Of a DNA stretch of 64,000 bases, positions 1 through 8,278 are shown piece by piece; the stretch's first letter is position 1; each line of letters begins with the position of its first letter. The notes under the pieces were generated by a model that saw only the letters and a program-made list of their open reading frames with translations, did not search any database and had not been told where the DNA came from. This DNA comes from Vibrio breoganii. GTDB lineage: Bacteria; Pseudomonadota; Gammaproteobacteria; Enterobacterales; Vibrionaceae. The stretch lies in the NCBI RefSeq assembly GCF_001677275.1, contig NZ_CP016177.1:1364001-1428000 (forward strand). Reading direction: 5' to 3'. Made by a program: the position numbers and the translations under genes.

Positions 1-1
1 C

Positions 2-631
2 TCTTTTACCGAACAGTTGCCTACGTTTGCTGTTGAGGGAGAGTTGTGGGCCGGGCGTGGCAATTATGCTCAAGTGCAGAAAACGGTTCTGGATGAGAGG
101 CCAGATGAGCCTAGCTGGAGCACTATAACTTATATGATTTTTGATAGGCTAGACAGCCTAGCTACCTTTGAAGAGCGTTATGCCTCACTTCGTTTATGGA
201 AGATGGCGTCAGGTTCTCGTTCTGATCAGGTACAGGTAGTCGAGCAGATTCCTTTTCAGTCAAACGCTCAGTTAAATAAACAATTACAACAAGTTACCAA
301 ACGAGGTGGCGAAGGGCTGGTGGTTCGTCATAAGCAAGCTGTCTATATGTCAGGTCGTAGTGAGCAGCTGTTTAAGATAAAGATCCACCAAGATGCGGAA
401 GCGACAGTGATTGGATACAAGCCTGGTAATGGAAAGTATCAGTCGCTGGTGGGCGCACTTCATGTTGAGTCTCCATCAGGTGTGCAATTTTATATTGGAA
501 GTGGACTCACAGATGAAATGCGAAAAGCGCCACCAATGCTTGGTTCGGAGATTACTTATCGCTATAACGGCACAACAGAAAATGGTGTGCCGCGTTTTGC
601 TCGATTCTTAAGAGAGCGTAAGGTGCATTAG
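2..631 (+). CDS. ATP-dependent DNA ligase, 3' part
   Basis: This is the C-terminal part of a small ATP-dependent DNA ligase, cut by the left window edge; the frame is open from base 2. Visible pieces of the nucleotidyltransferase fold are a VEGELWAGRG segment (motif III-like) near the start, GGEGLVVRH (motif IV, about base 305-330) and LFKIK (motif V, about base 370). A short OB-fold-like end follows (TVIGYKPGNGKYQSLVGAL). The KxDG lysine motif lies upstream and is not seen. Single-domain enzymes of this kind in Vibrio are often exported, but no signal peptide can be checked here. The gene runs convergent with norM, with 27 bases between the stops. Confidence 0.85.
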   Translation, partial: SFTEQLPTFAVEGELWAGRGNYAQVQKTVLDERPDEPSWSTITYMIFDRLDSLATFEERYASLRLWKMASGSRSDQVQVVEQIPFQSNAQLNKQLQQVTKRGGEGLVVRHKQAVYMSGRSEQLFKIKIHQDAEATVIGYKPGNGKYQSLVGALHVESPSGVQFYIGSGLTDEMRKAPPMLGSEITYRYNGTTENGVPRFARFLRERKVH

Positions 632-658
632 CGTAAAGTGCATTAGCGCAAAGTGCAA

Positions 659-2029
659 TTAGCGAGAGGCAAACTCTAGCTGAACCTCTCGGCTCTGACG
701 ATGCATCCACTTAATGCGCATAGATAACAACACTGCTGCAGTGGTTAAGCCGATGATAAAGCCATACCAGTATCCGTGAGCGCCCATCGGCTCAAACAGC
801 CAGTCCGTAGAGCCGAGTACATAGCCGATAGGTAAGCCAATCATCCAGTAGGAGATAAAGGTGCGGTTGAAGATAGATTTCATATCTTTGTAACCGCGAA
901 GTGCGCCAGCGCCTACGACCTGTACGGTATCACTAAATTGATAGATGGCAGCAAGTAACAGCAGTTGTACTGAGAGCGCGGTTACTGCTCTGTTATCTGT
1001 GTATAGGTTTGCAATATCTTCTCTAAACAGCACTGTAAGAACCGCGGTAACAACGGCTATCGCCAAGCCTAAAAAGATACCGACACGGGTAGCAATACGA
1101 GCGCCTTCTGTATCCTCTTCACCTAATTTATGCCCAACTCGAATACTCACTGCGCCACCAATACTCATTGGGATCATAAAGACCATTCCCGATACGTTGA
1201 TAGCGACTTGGTGAGCGGCAACAATTATGGGACCCAGCGGAGAAACCAGTAGGGCGACGACGGCAAACAAGGTTACCTCAAAGAAAATCGCCAGCGCCAC
1301 CGGAAGCCCAAGCTTGAATAAACGATATTGCGCTTTTAGATTTGGTTTATGCCACTTATCAAACAGGCCAATCTTCGCCAGTCGTTTAGACGTCATGGTA
1401 TAGAAGAGCAACATGCTAAACATCACCCAGTACACTATGGTTGTGGCCACACCACAGCCAATTCCGCCTAGAGCGGGGGCGCCCAACTTTCCGTACACAA
1501 AGATGTAGTTCAGTGGAATGTTAATCAGTAGCCCGACAAAACCAATAACCATTGCGGGTTTGGTTAAAGACATTCCATCGGTAAAGCTTCTAAGAGTTTG
1601 GAAGAATAAGAATGCTGGCACTGCTGGAAGCATTGCATACATGTAACCCGTGGTGATGTCTGCCATGGCCACATCGACATCCATCAACCCCAAGATATTA
1701 CTGGTTTGCAGTAAGACGAATGCAATAGGGAAGGCAATTAATACTGCTAGGCTAGCACCTTGCTGAATCTCGTTAGCAATCTTGTGTTGATGTCCTCTAC
1801 CGTTAAGCTGTGCCACGATAGGGATGAGTGCCATCAAGATGCCGATACCAAATAAAATAGAAGGTAGCCAAATGCTTGAGGCGATCGCAACTGCAGCCAT
1901 ATCCGTTGCACTCACGCCGCCGGCCATGATGGTATCAACAACACCCATGCCTGTTTGAGCAACCGAGGCAATGAGGATCGGGGTCGCTAGCTTTATCAGG
2001 TTCTTGGCTTCTTTTTGGTAACGGTGCAC
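659..2029 (-). CDS. norM: MATE-family multidrug/Na+ antiporter NorM
   Basis: This inner-membrane efflux pump exports cationic drugs and dyes in exchange for Na+ or H+. The 456 residues form about 12 hydrophobic helices with the two-fold MATE layout and align along their length with my memory of Vibrio NorM. The TM1 acid of the VVDTIMAGG segment (Asp32 here, Asp36 in V. cholerae NorM) is kept. The start is GTG, with AGGA 8 bases upstream. An in-frame TAG lies just upstream, where V. cholerae has its Met-Glu-Asn start, so the protein is four residues shorter at the N end. It is divergent from ribE, the arrangement known from Vibrio. Confidence 0.95.
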   Translation of the reverse strand: MHRYQKEAKNLIKLATPILIASVAQTGMGVVDTIMAGGVSATDMAAVAIASSIWLPSILFGIGILMALIPIVAQLNGRGHQHKIANEIQQGASLAVLIAFPIAFVLLQTSNILGLMDVDVAMADITTGYMYAMLPAVPAFLFFQTLRSFTDGMSLTKPAMVIGFVGLLINIPLNYIFVYGKLGAPALGGIGCGVATTIVYWVMFSMLLFYTMTSKRLAKIGLFDKWHKPNLKAQYRLFKLGLPVALAIFFEVTLFAVVALLVSPLGPIIVAAHQVAINVSGMVFMIPMSIGGAVSIRVGHKLGEEDTEGARIATRVGIFLGLAIAVVTAVLTVLFREDIANLYTDNRAVTALSVQLLLLAAIYQFSDTVQVVGAGALRGYKDMKSIFNRTFISYWMIGLPIGYVLGSTDWLFEPMGAHGYWYGFIIGLTTAAVLLSMRIKWMHRQSREVQLEFASR

Positions 2030-2216
2030 GGCGTTTTCCTATATTCATTTAGGGGAGGAATAGTAATACCAAACTGTTGAGCGTGCTACGGTTTTTCCAG
2101 TTTTTATTGCTCTATTTATCAATGCCTATTGACCGATTGCCTTGATGCTTTAAATGTCTCTAAAAAGGTCCACATGGTATACTTTTGAAAAATTAGAAAG
2201 CTTGTTAAGGGGAAAT

Positions 2217-2828
2217 ATGTTTACAGGAATTGTTCAAGGAACGGCTCGAGTTATCTCAATAGAGCAGAAGCAAGATTTTCAAACTCATGTCATTGAATTA
2301 CCTGACTCATTGAGTGAAAACATTTCTGTTGGCGCGTCTATTGCTCACAATGGTTGTTGCCTTACGGTGACCAAGGCAGATGACAATAGAGTCACTTTTG
2401 ATCTGATGAAAGCCACTTTGGATCTGACCAACTTGGGAGAGCTTCAATCAGGTGACTACGTCAACGTAGAGCGGGCTGCGCGCTTTGGTGACGAGATTGG
2501 CGGGCACAATATGTCCGGTCATATTTCTGGAACCGTCATCATTATAGACATTGTAAAAAGCCCTAATAACCAAACTATTTGGTTTGAAGCTGACACGGAT
2601 AGCATTCGTTATATCTTAAAGAAGGGATATATAGGTCTTGATGGATGTTCGCTAACCATTGCAGAGGTAGAGGGTAATCGATTCAGCGTGAATCTTATCC
2701 CAGAGACTCTGACTCGTACTTTGTTTGGCCACCGTGCTGTAGGCGATAGGATTAACCTTGAGGTTGATCCTCAAACACAGGCGATTGTTGATACTGTGGA
2801 ACGAGTGTTAGCTCAAAAAGCACTTTAG
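2217..2828 (+). CDS. ribE: riboflavin synthase alpha subunit
   Basis: The enzyme dismutates two molecules of 6,7-dimethyl-8-ribityllumazine into riboflavin plus a pyrimidine, the last step of flavin synthesis. The protein has the two internally repeated lumazine-binding barrels: MFTGIVQ at residue 1, then HNGCCLTV and EIGGHNMSGH in the first half, and YIGLDGCSLT with NLIPETL in the second. It is about 203 residues, slightly short of the E. coli protein because the C-terminal tail ends at ALAQKAL-like sequence. I chose the ATG at 2217 because the family starts MFTGI and an AAGGGG ribosome site precedes it. A longer frame open from 2154 has no such support. Its stop overlaps that of the convergent small zinc-ribbon gene. 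Confidence 0.95.
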   Translation: MFTGIVQGTARVISIEQKQDFQTHVIELPDSLSENISVGASIAHNGCCLTVTKADDNRVTFDLMKATLDLTNLGELQSGDYVNVERAARFGDEIGGHNMSGHISGTVIIIDIVKSPNNQTIWFEADTDSIRYILKKGYIGLDGCSLTIAEVEGNRFSVNLIPETLTRTLFGHRAVGDRINLEVDPQTQAIVDTVERVLAQKAL

Positions 2829-3028
2829 AAGATTTGCTCGTCGTCAGCATCAATCCGCAGTTCCACTTTATCTCTGACCTCGTCTAGCTCCATACTGAGG
2901 TGGATAGAGTGGCAACACGCAGGGCAATCATCATAGAAGTCTTGACTGCCCTGAGTTGTATCTAGAGGAACCGTAATATGTTGTCCACAATGTGGGCAAG
3001 AAACATGTCTTTCAGCATATTCTTTCAT
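2825..3028 (-). CDS. CPXCG-motif cysteine-rich small protein
   Basis: This is a small zinc-ribbon-like protein of 67 residues whose function is unknown. It carries CPHCG near residue 11 and a second pair, DCPACC, near residue 35, which fits the CPXCG-motif family found widely in Gammaproteobacteria. The C-terminal end is acidic. The ATG at 3028 is preceded by AGGAG at a 7-base spacing. A further in-frame ATG at 3061 would overlap the upstream gene and has no ribosome site. It lies 29 bases after the fructosamine-kinase-like gene and is probably cotranscribed with it. Confidence 0.8.
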   Translation of the reverse strand: MKEYAERHVSCPHCGQHITVPLDTTQGSQDFYDDCPACCHSIHLSMELDEVRDKVELRIDADDEQIF

Positions 3029-3057
3029 AATGGTGCTCCTGACGCTGGGTTCAGTAT

Positions 3058-3930
3058 TCACGCATATTGTTTGAGTAGTTCGTCTATCCTCAGTTGCGCG
3101 TCATGTAAATAGTGCCCGCCAAATAGATTACAATGGTTCAGCACATGATAAAGATTATAGGTGTTTTTGCGCTCTTCATAACCTTCAAGTAGGGGTTTGA
3201 TACTCTTGTAACCTTGATAGAAAGCATCAGGGAAACCCCCAAATAATTCGGTCATGGCAATATCACACTCTCTATCTCCCCAGTAACAGGCCGGATCGTA
3301 GCAAATAGGTCCAAACGGCGATTCGGCGCAGTTGCCGTGCCACAAATCACCATGCAACAAGGCTGGTTTTGGGTGGTGATTGGATAGCGAAAACTTGACG
3401 CTGTCTATGATCTCTTCCAGATTCCCAAACTCGATGCCTTTTTCTTTCAGTAACTGCAGTTGCCAGCCTATGCGCTGTTCTGCAAAGAACTGACACCACT
3501 TTTTGTGCCAACGATTGGGCTGTACAGTGGCGCCAATATAATTGTCGTTATCAAAGCCATACTCTTGCTGATCACCCCAAGAGTGCAATCGCGCAACAGC
3601 TTTCCCAAACTGGTAGCTGGCTTCGTGATTAGATAATGGATGGGTAGGGAGGTAATTGAGAATCAAGAAAGAGGCTTCTTTGGTGGAACCAAAGTGCACA
3701 ATCTCTGGAGTGGCAACGGTATTAGAGAGTCTCAATTCGTTTAGGTTATCAACTTCGGCAGAAAAACTAGCAAGAAAATCCTTACTATTTATCTTGATAA
3801 AGTAACGCTGTTCACCATCACTGATCATATAGCTTTCGCTAATATCACCGGAAGTAATACGGGTCTTTTCTTCTATCTTGAATTCAAACATTAATACGTC
3901 TGAAAGTTGTTGGGTTATCGCCTGCCACAT
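3058..3930 (-). CDS. fructosamine kinase family protein
   Basis: A 290-residue protein of the fructosamine/ketosamine-3-kinase family, which phosphorylates sugar adducts on amines so that they fall off (deglycation). It has the aminoglycoside-phosphotransferase-like fold. The Brenner motif HGDLWHGNC lies at about residue 191 and YDPACYWGDRECDIAM, with the metal-binding Asp, follows about 20 residues later. A nucleotide-binding N lobe includes YFIKIN. Length and motif order match E. coli YniA. The natural substrate is not known. It heads a probable two-gene unit with the small CPXCG protein. Confidence 0.88.
   Translation of the reverse strand: MWQAITQQLSDVLMFEFKIEEKTRITSGDISESYMISDGEQRYFIKINSKDFLASFSAEVDNLNELRLSNTVATPEIVHFGSTKEASFLILNYLPTHPLSNHEASYQFGKAVARLHSWGDQQEYGFDNDNYIGATVQPNRWHKKWCQFFAEQRIGWQLQLLKEKGIEFGNLEEIIDSVKFSLSNHHPKPALLHGDLWHGNCAESPFGPICYDPACYWGDRECDIAMTELFGGFPDAFYQGYKSIKPLLEGYEERKNTYNLYHVLNHCNLFGGHYLHDAQLRIDELLKQYA
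3642..3649 (+). other. KOPS octamer GGGTAGGG pointing toward dif
   Basis: It matches GGGNAGGG on the plus strand, left of dif and in the expected direction. It lies inside the fructosamine-kinase-like gene. Confidence 0.65.
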
Positions 3931-4052
3931 AAACGTACGCCTCAGCTGATCCTTACGTAGTTAAGTTTAGGCTAATTCTCGTCGGGTAATAGCAGTAGAG
4001 TGGTATTACCTAGTCTGGATCAAAAAATTTAATCTAAAAAGGTCAACAGACC

Positions 4053-4562
4053 CTAGTTTACACGGCGAATTTGCCAGAATACGTCGGCCCAGTAAGGGGA
4101 GTCTAATCTGGATATGATGACGCCGCGAGACGTAGAGGCGTGCATGAAACTGTTGTCTTCTACGTATATCCCGACATGACGGGTATTGATCCCTGTTTTA
4201 AAGAACACTAAGTCACCAAAACGTCTGTCGCCGTAGTCTACCTCGACACCCATCTGGCTTTGCAGTTTGGTGGTCCTTGGTAAGGGGTGTTTGAACAACT
4301 GTGAATAGGCGATTTGGGTAAACGCAGAGCAATCTATGCCGTTTTGTGTCGTTCCTCCCAGCCGATAGGGGGTCTGATGCCACACATTGTAAAACCGAAA
4401 TAGCTCGTCACTTTTTTGTGCAGACACCTTGTGGTCAATTTGCTGGTCAATCTGGCTTGTGTTTACTCGTGCTTGAGAGTTCGTTTCGGGACCAGAAGCA
4501 CACGCTGTGAGAAGCGAGCTTAATGTAATGAGTAGTATTTTATAACGGTTTAGGTGCTTCAT
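4053..4562 (-). CDS. NlpC/P60 family lipoprotein, probable murein endopeptidase
   Basis: A 169-residue exported lipoprotein. The lipobox LTAC puts the lipidated Cys at residue 21, and Ala after it suggests outer-membrane sorting. The C-terminal NlpC/P60 domain has the catalytic Cys78 in GIDCSAFTQ and the His of TRHVGIYV, with a second His in FMHAS. This layout matches the E. coli Spr/MepS and NlpC proteins, which cut cross-links in peptidoglycan. The start ATG overlaps the stop of the sterol-desaturase gene (TAATG), so the two are translationally coupled. Whether it replaces MepS or is an extra enzyme cannot be told here. Confidence 0.9.
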   Translation of the reverse strand: MKHLNRYKILLITLSSLLTACASGPETNSQARVNTSQIDQQIDHKVSAQKSDELFRFYNVWHQTPYRLGGTTQNGIDCSAFTQIAYSQLFKHPLPRTTKLQSQMGVEVDYGDRRFGDLVFFKTGINTRHVGIYVEDNSFMHASTSRGVIISRLDSPYWADVFWQIRRVN

Positions 4563-5347
4563 TAATTGTTCCTAAAAGGCTGAGTCAGCATTTTATCAAT
4601 TCGTTGCTCTTTAGGCTCTCGGAAAACACCAATCCCAATGTTCATCCCTTGATGACCCAACTTTGGTTGCTTTATGTAACTACCAAACAAGCGATCCCAA
4701 ATAGATAGGCAAAAGCCATAATTAGAATCGGTTTCTTGTCTTATGGTGGAGTGGTGAACTCTGTGCATATCGGGTGTGACCAACCACTTGCGAAGCACTT
4801 TGTCTAGTGACAAAGGCAGGCGCATATTGCTGTGATTAAACATGGCGCTGGCATTAAGCACGATCTCAAAGATGATAACCGCAACAGGCGGCACACCGAG
4901 GGCGATGACTATGCCTATCTTTATCCACATGGACAACCAGATCTCAATGGGGTGAAAACGAGCGCCGGTAGTGACGTCAATGTCTTGGTCTGCGTGATGG
5001 ACTTTATGTAGGCTCCACAGCACAGGTATCGTGTGAAATAAACGATGTTGCCAATAGATGGCACAATCTAGTGCTATCACAGCAACCACAGTGGCAATAG
5101 GCAAAGGGACGGACAACCAATACAGCAACCCAACTTGATTTTGCTCTGCCCATAGCGCGGCCTCTACGGCTAGCAAAGGCATGGTAATCATCAAAACTAT
5201 GGAGTTAAACCCAGTTAAACCGAGATTGTTTAACCAACGAAAACCTTTTGGTTGCGTCAGTGGACGCTTGGGTTTAAGAGCCTCTATGAGTGCGCAAATA
5301 CACAGCACTGCAATAAAAATACTCAACCTTATGGATGCAACGTCCAT
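4562..5347 (-). CDS. sterol desaturase / fatty acid hydroxylase superfamily protein
   Basis: A 261-residue integral membrane protein of the di-iron hydroxylase superfamily. Three histidine clusters that would hold the two irons are visible: HRLFH at about residue 106, HKVHH about 10 residues later, and HRVHH near residue 198. Four or so hydrophobic segments surround them. Bacterial members act on lipids, but the substrate of this one is unknown and sterols are unlikely in Vibrio. It is coupled to the NlpC/P60 lipoprotein by a TAATG overlap, which suggests an envelope-related role. It is divergent from the DTW-domain gene. Confidence 0.88.
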   Translation of the reverse strand: MDVASIRLSIFIAVLCICALIEALKPKRPLTQPKGFRWLNNLGLTGFNSIVLMITMPLLAVEAALWAEQNQVGLLYWLSVPLPIATVVAVIALDCAIYWQHRLFHTIPVLWSLHKVHHADQDIDVTTGARFHPIEIWLSMWIKIGIVIALGVPPVAVIIFEIVLNASAMFNHSNMRLPLSLDKVLRKWLVTPDMHRVHHSTIRQETDSNYGFCLSIWDRLFGSYIKQPKLGHQGMNIGIGVFREPKEQRIDKMLTQPFRNN

Positions 5348-5425
5348 TAATTATTTTTCTCCAAGGTGATGACAATTCTGGTGTGCTTCATTACTCTTAC
5401 TTCCTTTTACGCAGTAGGGCGAAAA

Positions 5426-6145
5426 ATGCGTGTACATGCCGTTCATAAACTCGTTGAGTACAGACTGAAACAATCCACTAAGCCCTTTAGTGCCAGAGGC
5501 TCCAAGGTAGATCGTTGTCCGCACTGTCGTATTGCACAGCAGTATTGTATCTGCGCACATCAACCCCAAGCTCACACGGGCTTTGCGTCCTTGTTGATAT
5601 ACTCGGACAACGAGGTGTTAAAACCGAGCAATACGGGACGTCTCATTGCCGATATCTGCGGTGATGCTCATGCATATCAATGGAACCGTACTGAGCCTGA
5701 TGAGCAAATGTTGTCGCTCTTACAGGATACAAGGTATCAGCCCATTCTGATATTTCCAGAAAATTATCTATTTGATTCTAATGCGCTTGTTCCTGATGAT
5801 AGGCAAAGCTTTGTTCGGGATAAGATCCCGCTGTTTATTTTCTTGGATGCCAGTTGGCGTGAGGCGCGTAGGATCTATAGAAAGTCAGAGTATCTGCATC
5901 ATTTACCTGTTGTGTCTATTCAACCAGAAAAAATCTCTGAGTATGTGATGAGAAAATCAGAACATGCACAACATCTCGCCACTTGCGAGGTTGCTTCGCT
6001 TGTTTTTCAAGAGTTTGGATTAATCCATGCCAGTAATGAGCTGCAATCTTGGTTTGGGGTGTTTAAAGAGAGCTACATGCTGAGCAAAACTCGAGAAAAG
6101 AGAGATTTTAGCCGTCCAATACTCAATCAATATTTATCAAAGTAG
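5426..6145 (+). CDS. DTW domain protein, probable tRNA acp3U modification enzyme
   Basis: A 239-residue DTW-domain protein. Members such as E. coli TapT/TuaA transfer the aminocarboxypropyl group of SAM to uridine in tRNA (acp3U). It has an N-terminal Cys cluster (RCPHCRIAQQYCIC) that probably binds zinc and the signature region DASWREARR near residue 141, where the usual Thr of D-x-T-W is Ser. I start at ATG 5426 (MRVHAVHKL) because Vibrio homologues begin there and AGGGCG lies just upstream. A frame open from 5366 adds a hydrophobic stretch with no support. Which tRNA position it modifies is not visible. Confidence 0.82.
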   Translation: MRVHAVHKLVEYRLKQSTKPFSARGSKVDRCPHCRIAQQYCICAHQPQAHTGFASLLIYSDNEVLKPSNTGRLIADICGDAHAYQWNRTEPDEQMLSLLQDTRYQPILIFPENYLFDSNALVPDDRQSFVRDKIPLFIFLDASWREARRIYRKSEYLHHLPVVSIQPEKISEYVMRKSEHAQHLATCEVASLVFQEFGLIHASNELQSWFGVFKESYMLSKTREKRDFSRPILNQYLSK

Positions 6146-6294
6146 GACTTCTAGTTACATCTTCGGACGTTGTTTAACCGAATAGACTGAGCGGGGTGCG
6201 TTTTATGGCAGTCATCACGGTATGTATGCCATAAGATCTGGATAATACGAATTATTTTTCAATGAATTATACGGTTTAGTTTAGGAGATAACTG

Positions 6295-7203
6295 ATGTTT
6301 TATGGCTTTGATGTGGGCGGCACCAAGATTGAATTTGGTGCGTTTAATGAGAGTCTGGAGCGTTTAGCGACAGAACGAGTGCCAACACCTGGTGATGACT
6401 ATGCAAAGCTAGTTGAAACATTGGCAGGTTTGGTAGAAAAATACGATGCGCAATTTGGTGTAGAGGGTCTTATCGGCTTTGGTCTTCCAGGTATGGAAGA
6501 TGCCGAAGACAACACCATTTTGACGGTAAACGTACCAGCAGCAAAAGGTAAGCCTTTACGCGCTGATCTTGAAGCTCGAATTGGCCGCAGCGTTAAGATT
6601 GAAAATGATGCGAACTGTTTTGCATTGTCTGAAGCGTGGGATGATGAACTGAAAGATGAAGAGTCTGTAATGGGTTTGATTCTTGGCACTGGTTTCGGTG
6701 GCGGTATCATTCATGAAGGTAAGGTCTTTTCTGGTCGTAACCACGTAGCAGGTGAGGTGGGTCATACCCGTCTTCCTATCGATGCATGGTTCCACTTGGG
6801 CGAGAACGCGCCTTTACTAGGCTGTGGTTGCGGTAAGAAGGGTTGTTTAGATAGCTACTTATCTGGTCGCGGCTTCGAGCTGATCTACGCTCACTACTTT
6901 GGCGAAAAGAAGAAGGCCATCGACATCATCACCGCTTATAACGAGGGTGAAGAGAAAGCGGTTGAACACGTAGAGCGCTTTATGGAGCTGTTAGCAATCT
7001 GTTTTGCGAATATCTTTACTGCTTACGACCCGCATGTGGTTACCCTTGGTGGCGGACTATCAAACTTCGAACTGATTTACGAAGAAATGCCTAAGCGTAT
7101 ACCTAAGTACTTAATGTCAGTGGCTAAGTGTCCTAAGATCATCAAGGCGAAACATGGTGATTCAGGTGGCGTACGTGGCGCAGCATTCCTAAATATTCGA
7201 TAA
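6295..7203 (+). CDS. nagK: N-acetylglucosamine kinase (ROK family)
   Basis: The enzyme phosphorylates N-acetylglucosamine, for example from cell-wall recycling, to GlcNAc-6-phosphate in the cytoplasm. The 302 residues match E. coli NagK in length. The phosphate loop [12 protein letters not shown] is at residues 4-15, the catalytic Asp lies in [11 protein letters not shown] at about residue 106, and the ROK zinc motif [12 protein letters not shown] is near residue 177. TAGGAG precedes the ATG. A strong terminator follows, so it is probably transcribed alone. NagK sits near cobB here as it does in E. coli, with a 4-kb insertion between them. Confidence 0.95.
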   Translation: MFYGFDVGGTKIEFGAFNESLERLATERVPTPGDDYAKLVETLAGLVEKYDAQFGVEGLIGFGLPGMEDAEDNTILTVNVPAAKGKPLRADLEARIGRSVKIENDANCFALSEAWDDELKDEESVMGLILGTGFGGGIIHEGKVFSGRNHVAGEVGHTRLPIDAWFHLGENAPLLGCGCGKKGCLDSYLSGRGFELIYAHYFGEKKKAIDIITAYNEGEEKAVEHVERFMELLAICFANIFTAYDPHVVTLGGGLSNFELIYEEMPKRIPKYLMSVAKCPKIIKAKHGDSGGVRGAAFLNIR

Positions 7204-7228
7204 TCTTATTCGTTAGATCATCAAGTAA

Positions 7229-7257
7229 AAAGAGAGCACTTCGGTGCTCTTTTTTTG
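7229..7257 (+). terminator. intrinsic terminator of nagK
   Basis: AGAGCAC-TTCG-GTGCTCT forms a seven-pair stem on a stable UUCG loop, extended by A-U pairs and followed by seven T. It lies 26 bases past the nagK stop. Confidence 0.93.
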
Positions 7258-7443
7258 TCTAAAGATTCGCCCATAGATTGATCAGATGAATATGAATTGT
7301 TAAGTATCCTGTTCTGTTTATTTTATAAATGTAATTTTCGGTTCTTTTCACAGCAAAAATCTACAAAGTTGGGCGCTATTTTGCTATAAACACGCTTCAA
7401 ATTTTCATGCCTGCTGAGAAGCAGTGAACAGGGGAATCATTTA

Positions 7444-7824
7444 ATGAGACTTGCACACAAACGTAACGTGCAGATGAAGCTACAAAAGCGCATCAAAACG
7501 AGCACTAAAACTGTTGCTTCTAAGACAGTGGCTAAAGCTGAAACTAAACCAGCAGCAGTGACTGAAACCGTTGAAGTTAAGGTTGAAAACAATGCAGAAG
7601 CGAAGGCTTCAGACATTGCACTTACTCCAAAGCAGCAACAGGTACTGGACATCGTTGTCGCAAACGCTGAAGGCATCAACCCTAAAGGGATTGGCCTAGA
7701 AGCAGGTCAAGAAGAGGCTAAAGCGGCTTCTTGGGCAACGGGTGCACTAAAAAAATTACTGACTGAGAATCTTGTTCAAAGAGAACAGTTGTCAGGAAAT
7801 AAGGTTATTTACAAGGCTTTATAG
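7444..7824 (+). CDS. small protein with Lys/Ala-rich N terminus and winged-helix-like C terminus
   Basis: A 126-residue protein of unknown role. Residues 1-55 are rich in Lys, Ala, Thr and Val and look unstructured and basic. Residues 60-126 (LTPKQQQVLDIVV onward) have the helix-turn-helix and wing spacing of a MarR-like winged helix, with ALKKLLTENLVQR as the likely recognition region and GNKVIYK as the wing. An AGGGGA ribosome site lies 8 bases before the ATG. Binding to DNA is an inference from this pattern. It is a single gene between two terminator-like hairpins. Confidence 0.72.
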   Translation: MRLAHKRNVQMKLQKRIKTSTKTVASKTVAKAETKPAAVTETVEVKVENNAEAKASDIALTPKQQQVLDIVVANAEGINPKGIGLEAGQEEAKAASWATGALKKLLTENLVQREQLSGNKVIYKAL

Positions 7825-7843
7825 TCTGACCCTGGATAACTAT

Positions 7844-7877
7844 CAATGCCTCGATGACTCGGGGCATTGTTGTATTT
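7844..7877 (+). terminator. probable terminator after the winged-helix-like gene
   Basis: CAATGCCTCGA pairs with TCGGGGCATTG (11 pairs including one G-U) around a four-base loop, followed by the T-rich TTGTATTT. It starts 20 bases past the stop at 7824. Confidence 0.6.
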
Positions 7878-7923
7878 GGGCGAGAGTAATTTCCATCTTG
7901 GGTTGGGTAAACTATCAAATTTG

Positions 7924-7953
7924 CAAGATACTGTATATTAATACAGTATCTTG
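7924..7953. repeat. 30-bp near-perfect palindrome in an intergenic gap
   Basis: CAAGATACTGTAT, four central bases ATTA, then the exact reverse complement ATACAGTATCTTG. The 13-bp arms match perfectly. There is no T run on either strand, and a clear terminator for each neighbouring gene lies on either side. It could be an operator or a hairpin in a longer transcript. Confidence 0.7.
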
Positions 7954-7964
7954 GTCAGGCTCAA

Positions 7965-7988
7965 TAAAAAGGGACCGTTAGGTCCCTT
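7965..7988 (-). terminator. intrinsic terminator of the DUF2960 gene
   Basis: AAGGGACC-GTTA-GGTCCCTT makes a perfect eight-pair stem. On the minus strand it is followed by TTTATT, directly after the stop at 7992. Confidence 0.9.
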
Positions 7989-7991
7989 GTG

Positions 7992-8252
7992 TTATTTTTT
8001 TCCAATCGGCTTGTTCTCTTTTGGCTTTAGCGTGATCTTGCCAAAGCCTAATTTTCTAAAGTAGTTGTCACGATAATCACGAACAGCTTTAGTATCAGAA
8101 ACCGCTTCAATTTGTTGTTCCATCTTAAGGAACTCTTTCAGGTCGATCCCTTCAGCTTCAGCTACCGCTTCATGAATATTGCGGTGCTCCTGATAAGAGA
8201 ACAGTAGTTCTTTGTGTTCTTTGTTATATACGTATTGAATCGTTCTTGCCAT
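7992..8252 (-). CDS. DUF2960 family small protein
   Basis: An 86-residue basic protein that starts MARTIQYVYN and has the conserved core AVAEAEGIDLKEFLKMEQQIE, which I recognise as DUF2960, a family confined mostly to Vibrionaceae and relatives. The function is unknown. No signal peptide or membrane segment is present. It probably forms a small cytoplasmic domain with a Lys-rich tail. It lies downstream of the MscS-like gene on the same strand, 26 bases away, and may be the last gene of that unit. Its own terminator follows at once. Confidence 0.8.
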   Translation of the reverse strand: MARTIQYVYNKEHKELLFSYQEHRNIHEAVAEAEGIDLKEFLKMEQQIEAVSDTKAVRDYRDNYFRKLGFGKITLKPKENKPIGKK

Positions 8253-8278
8253 TGTATTCTCTGTTTAGTAATCGACGG

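Noticed and set aside
5366..5425. N-terminal extension of the DTW-domain protein
   Set aside because: The extra hydrophobic residues are not expected in a tRNA enzyme, and a ribosome site lies before the ATG at 5426.
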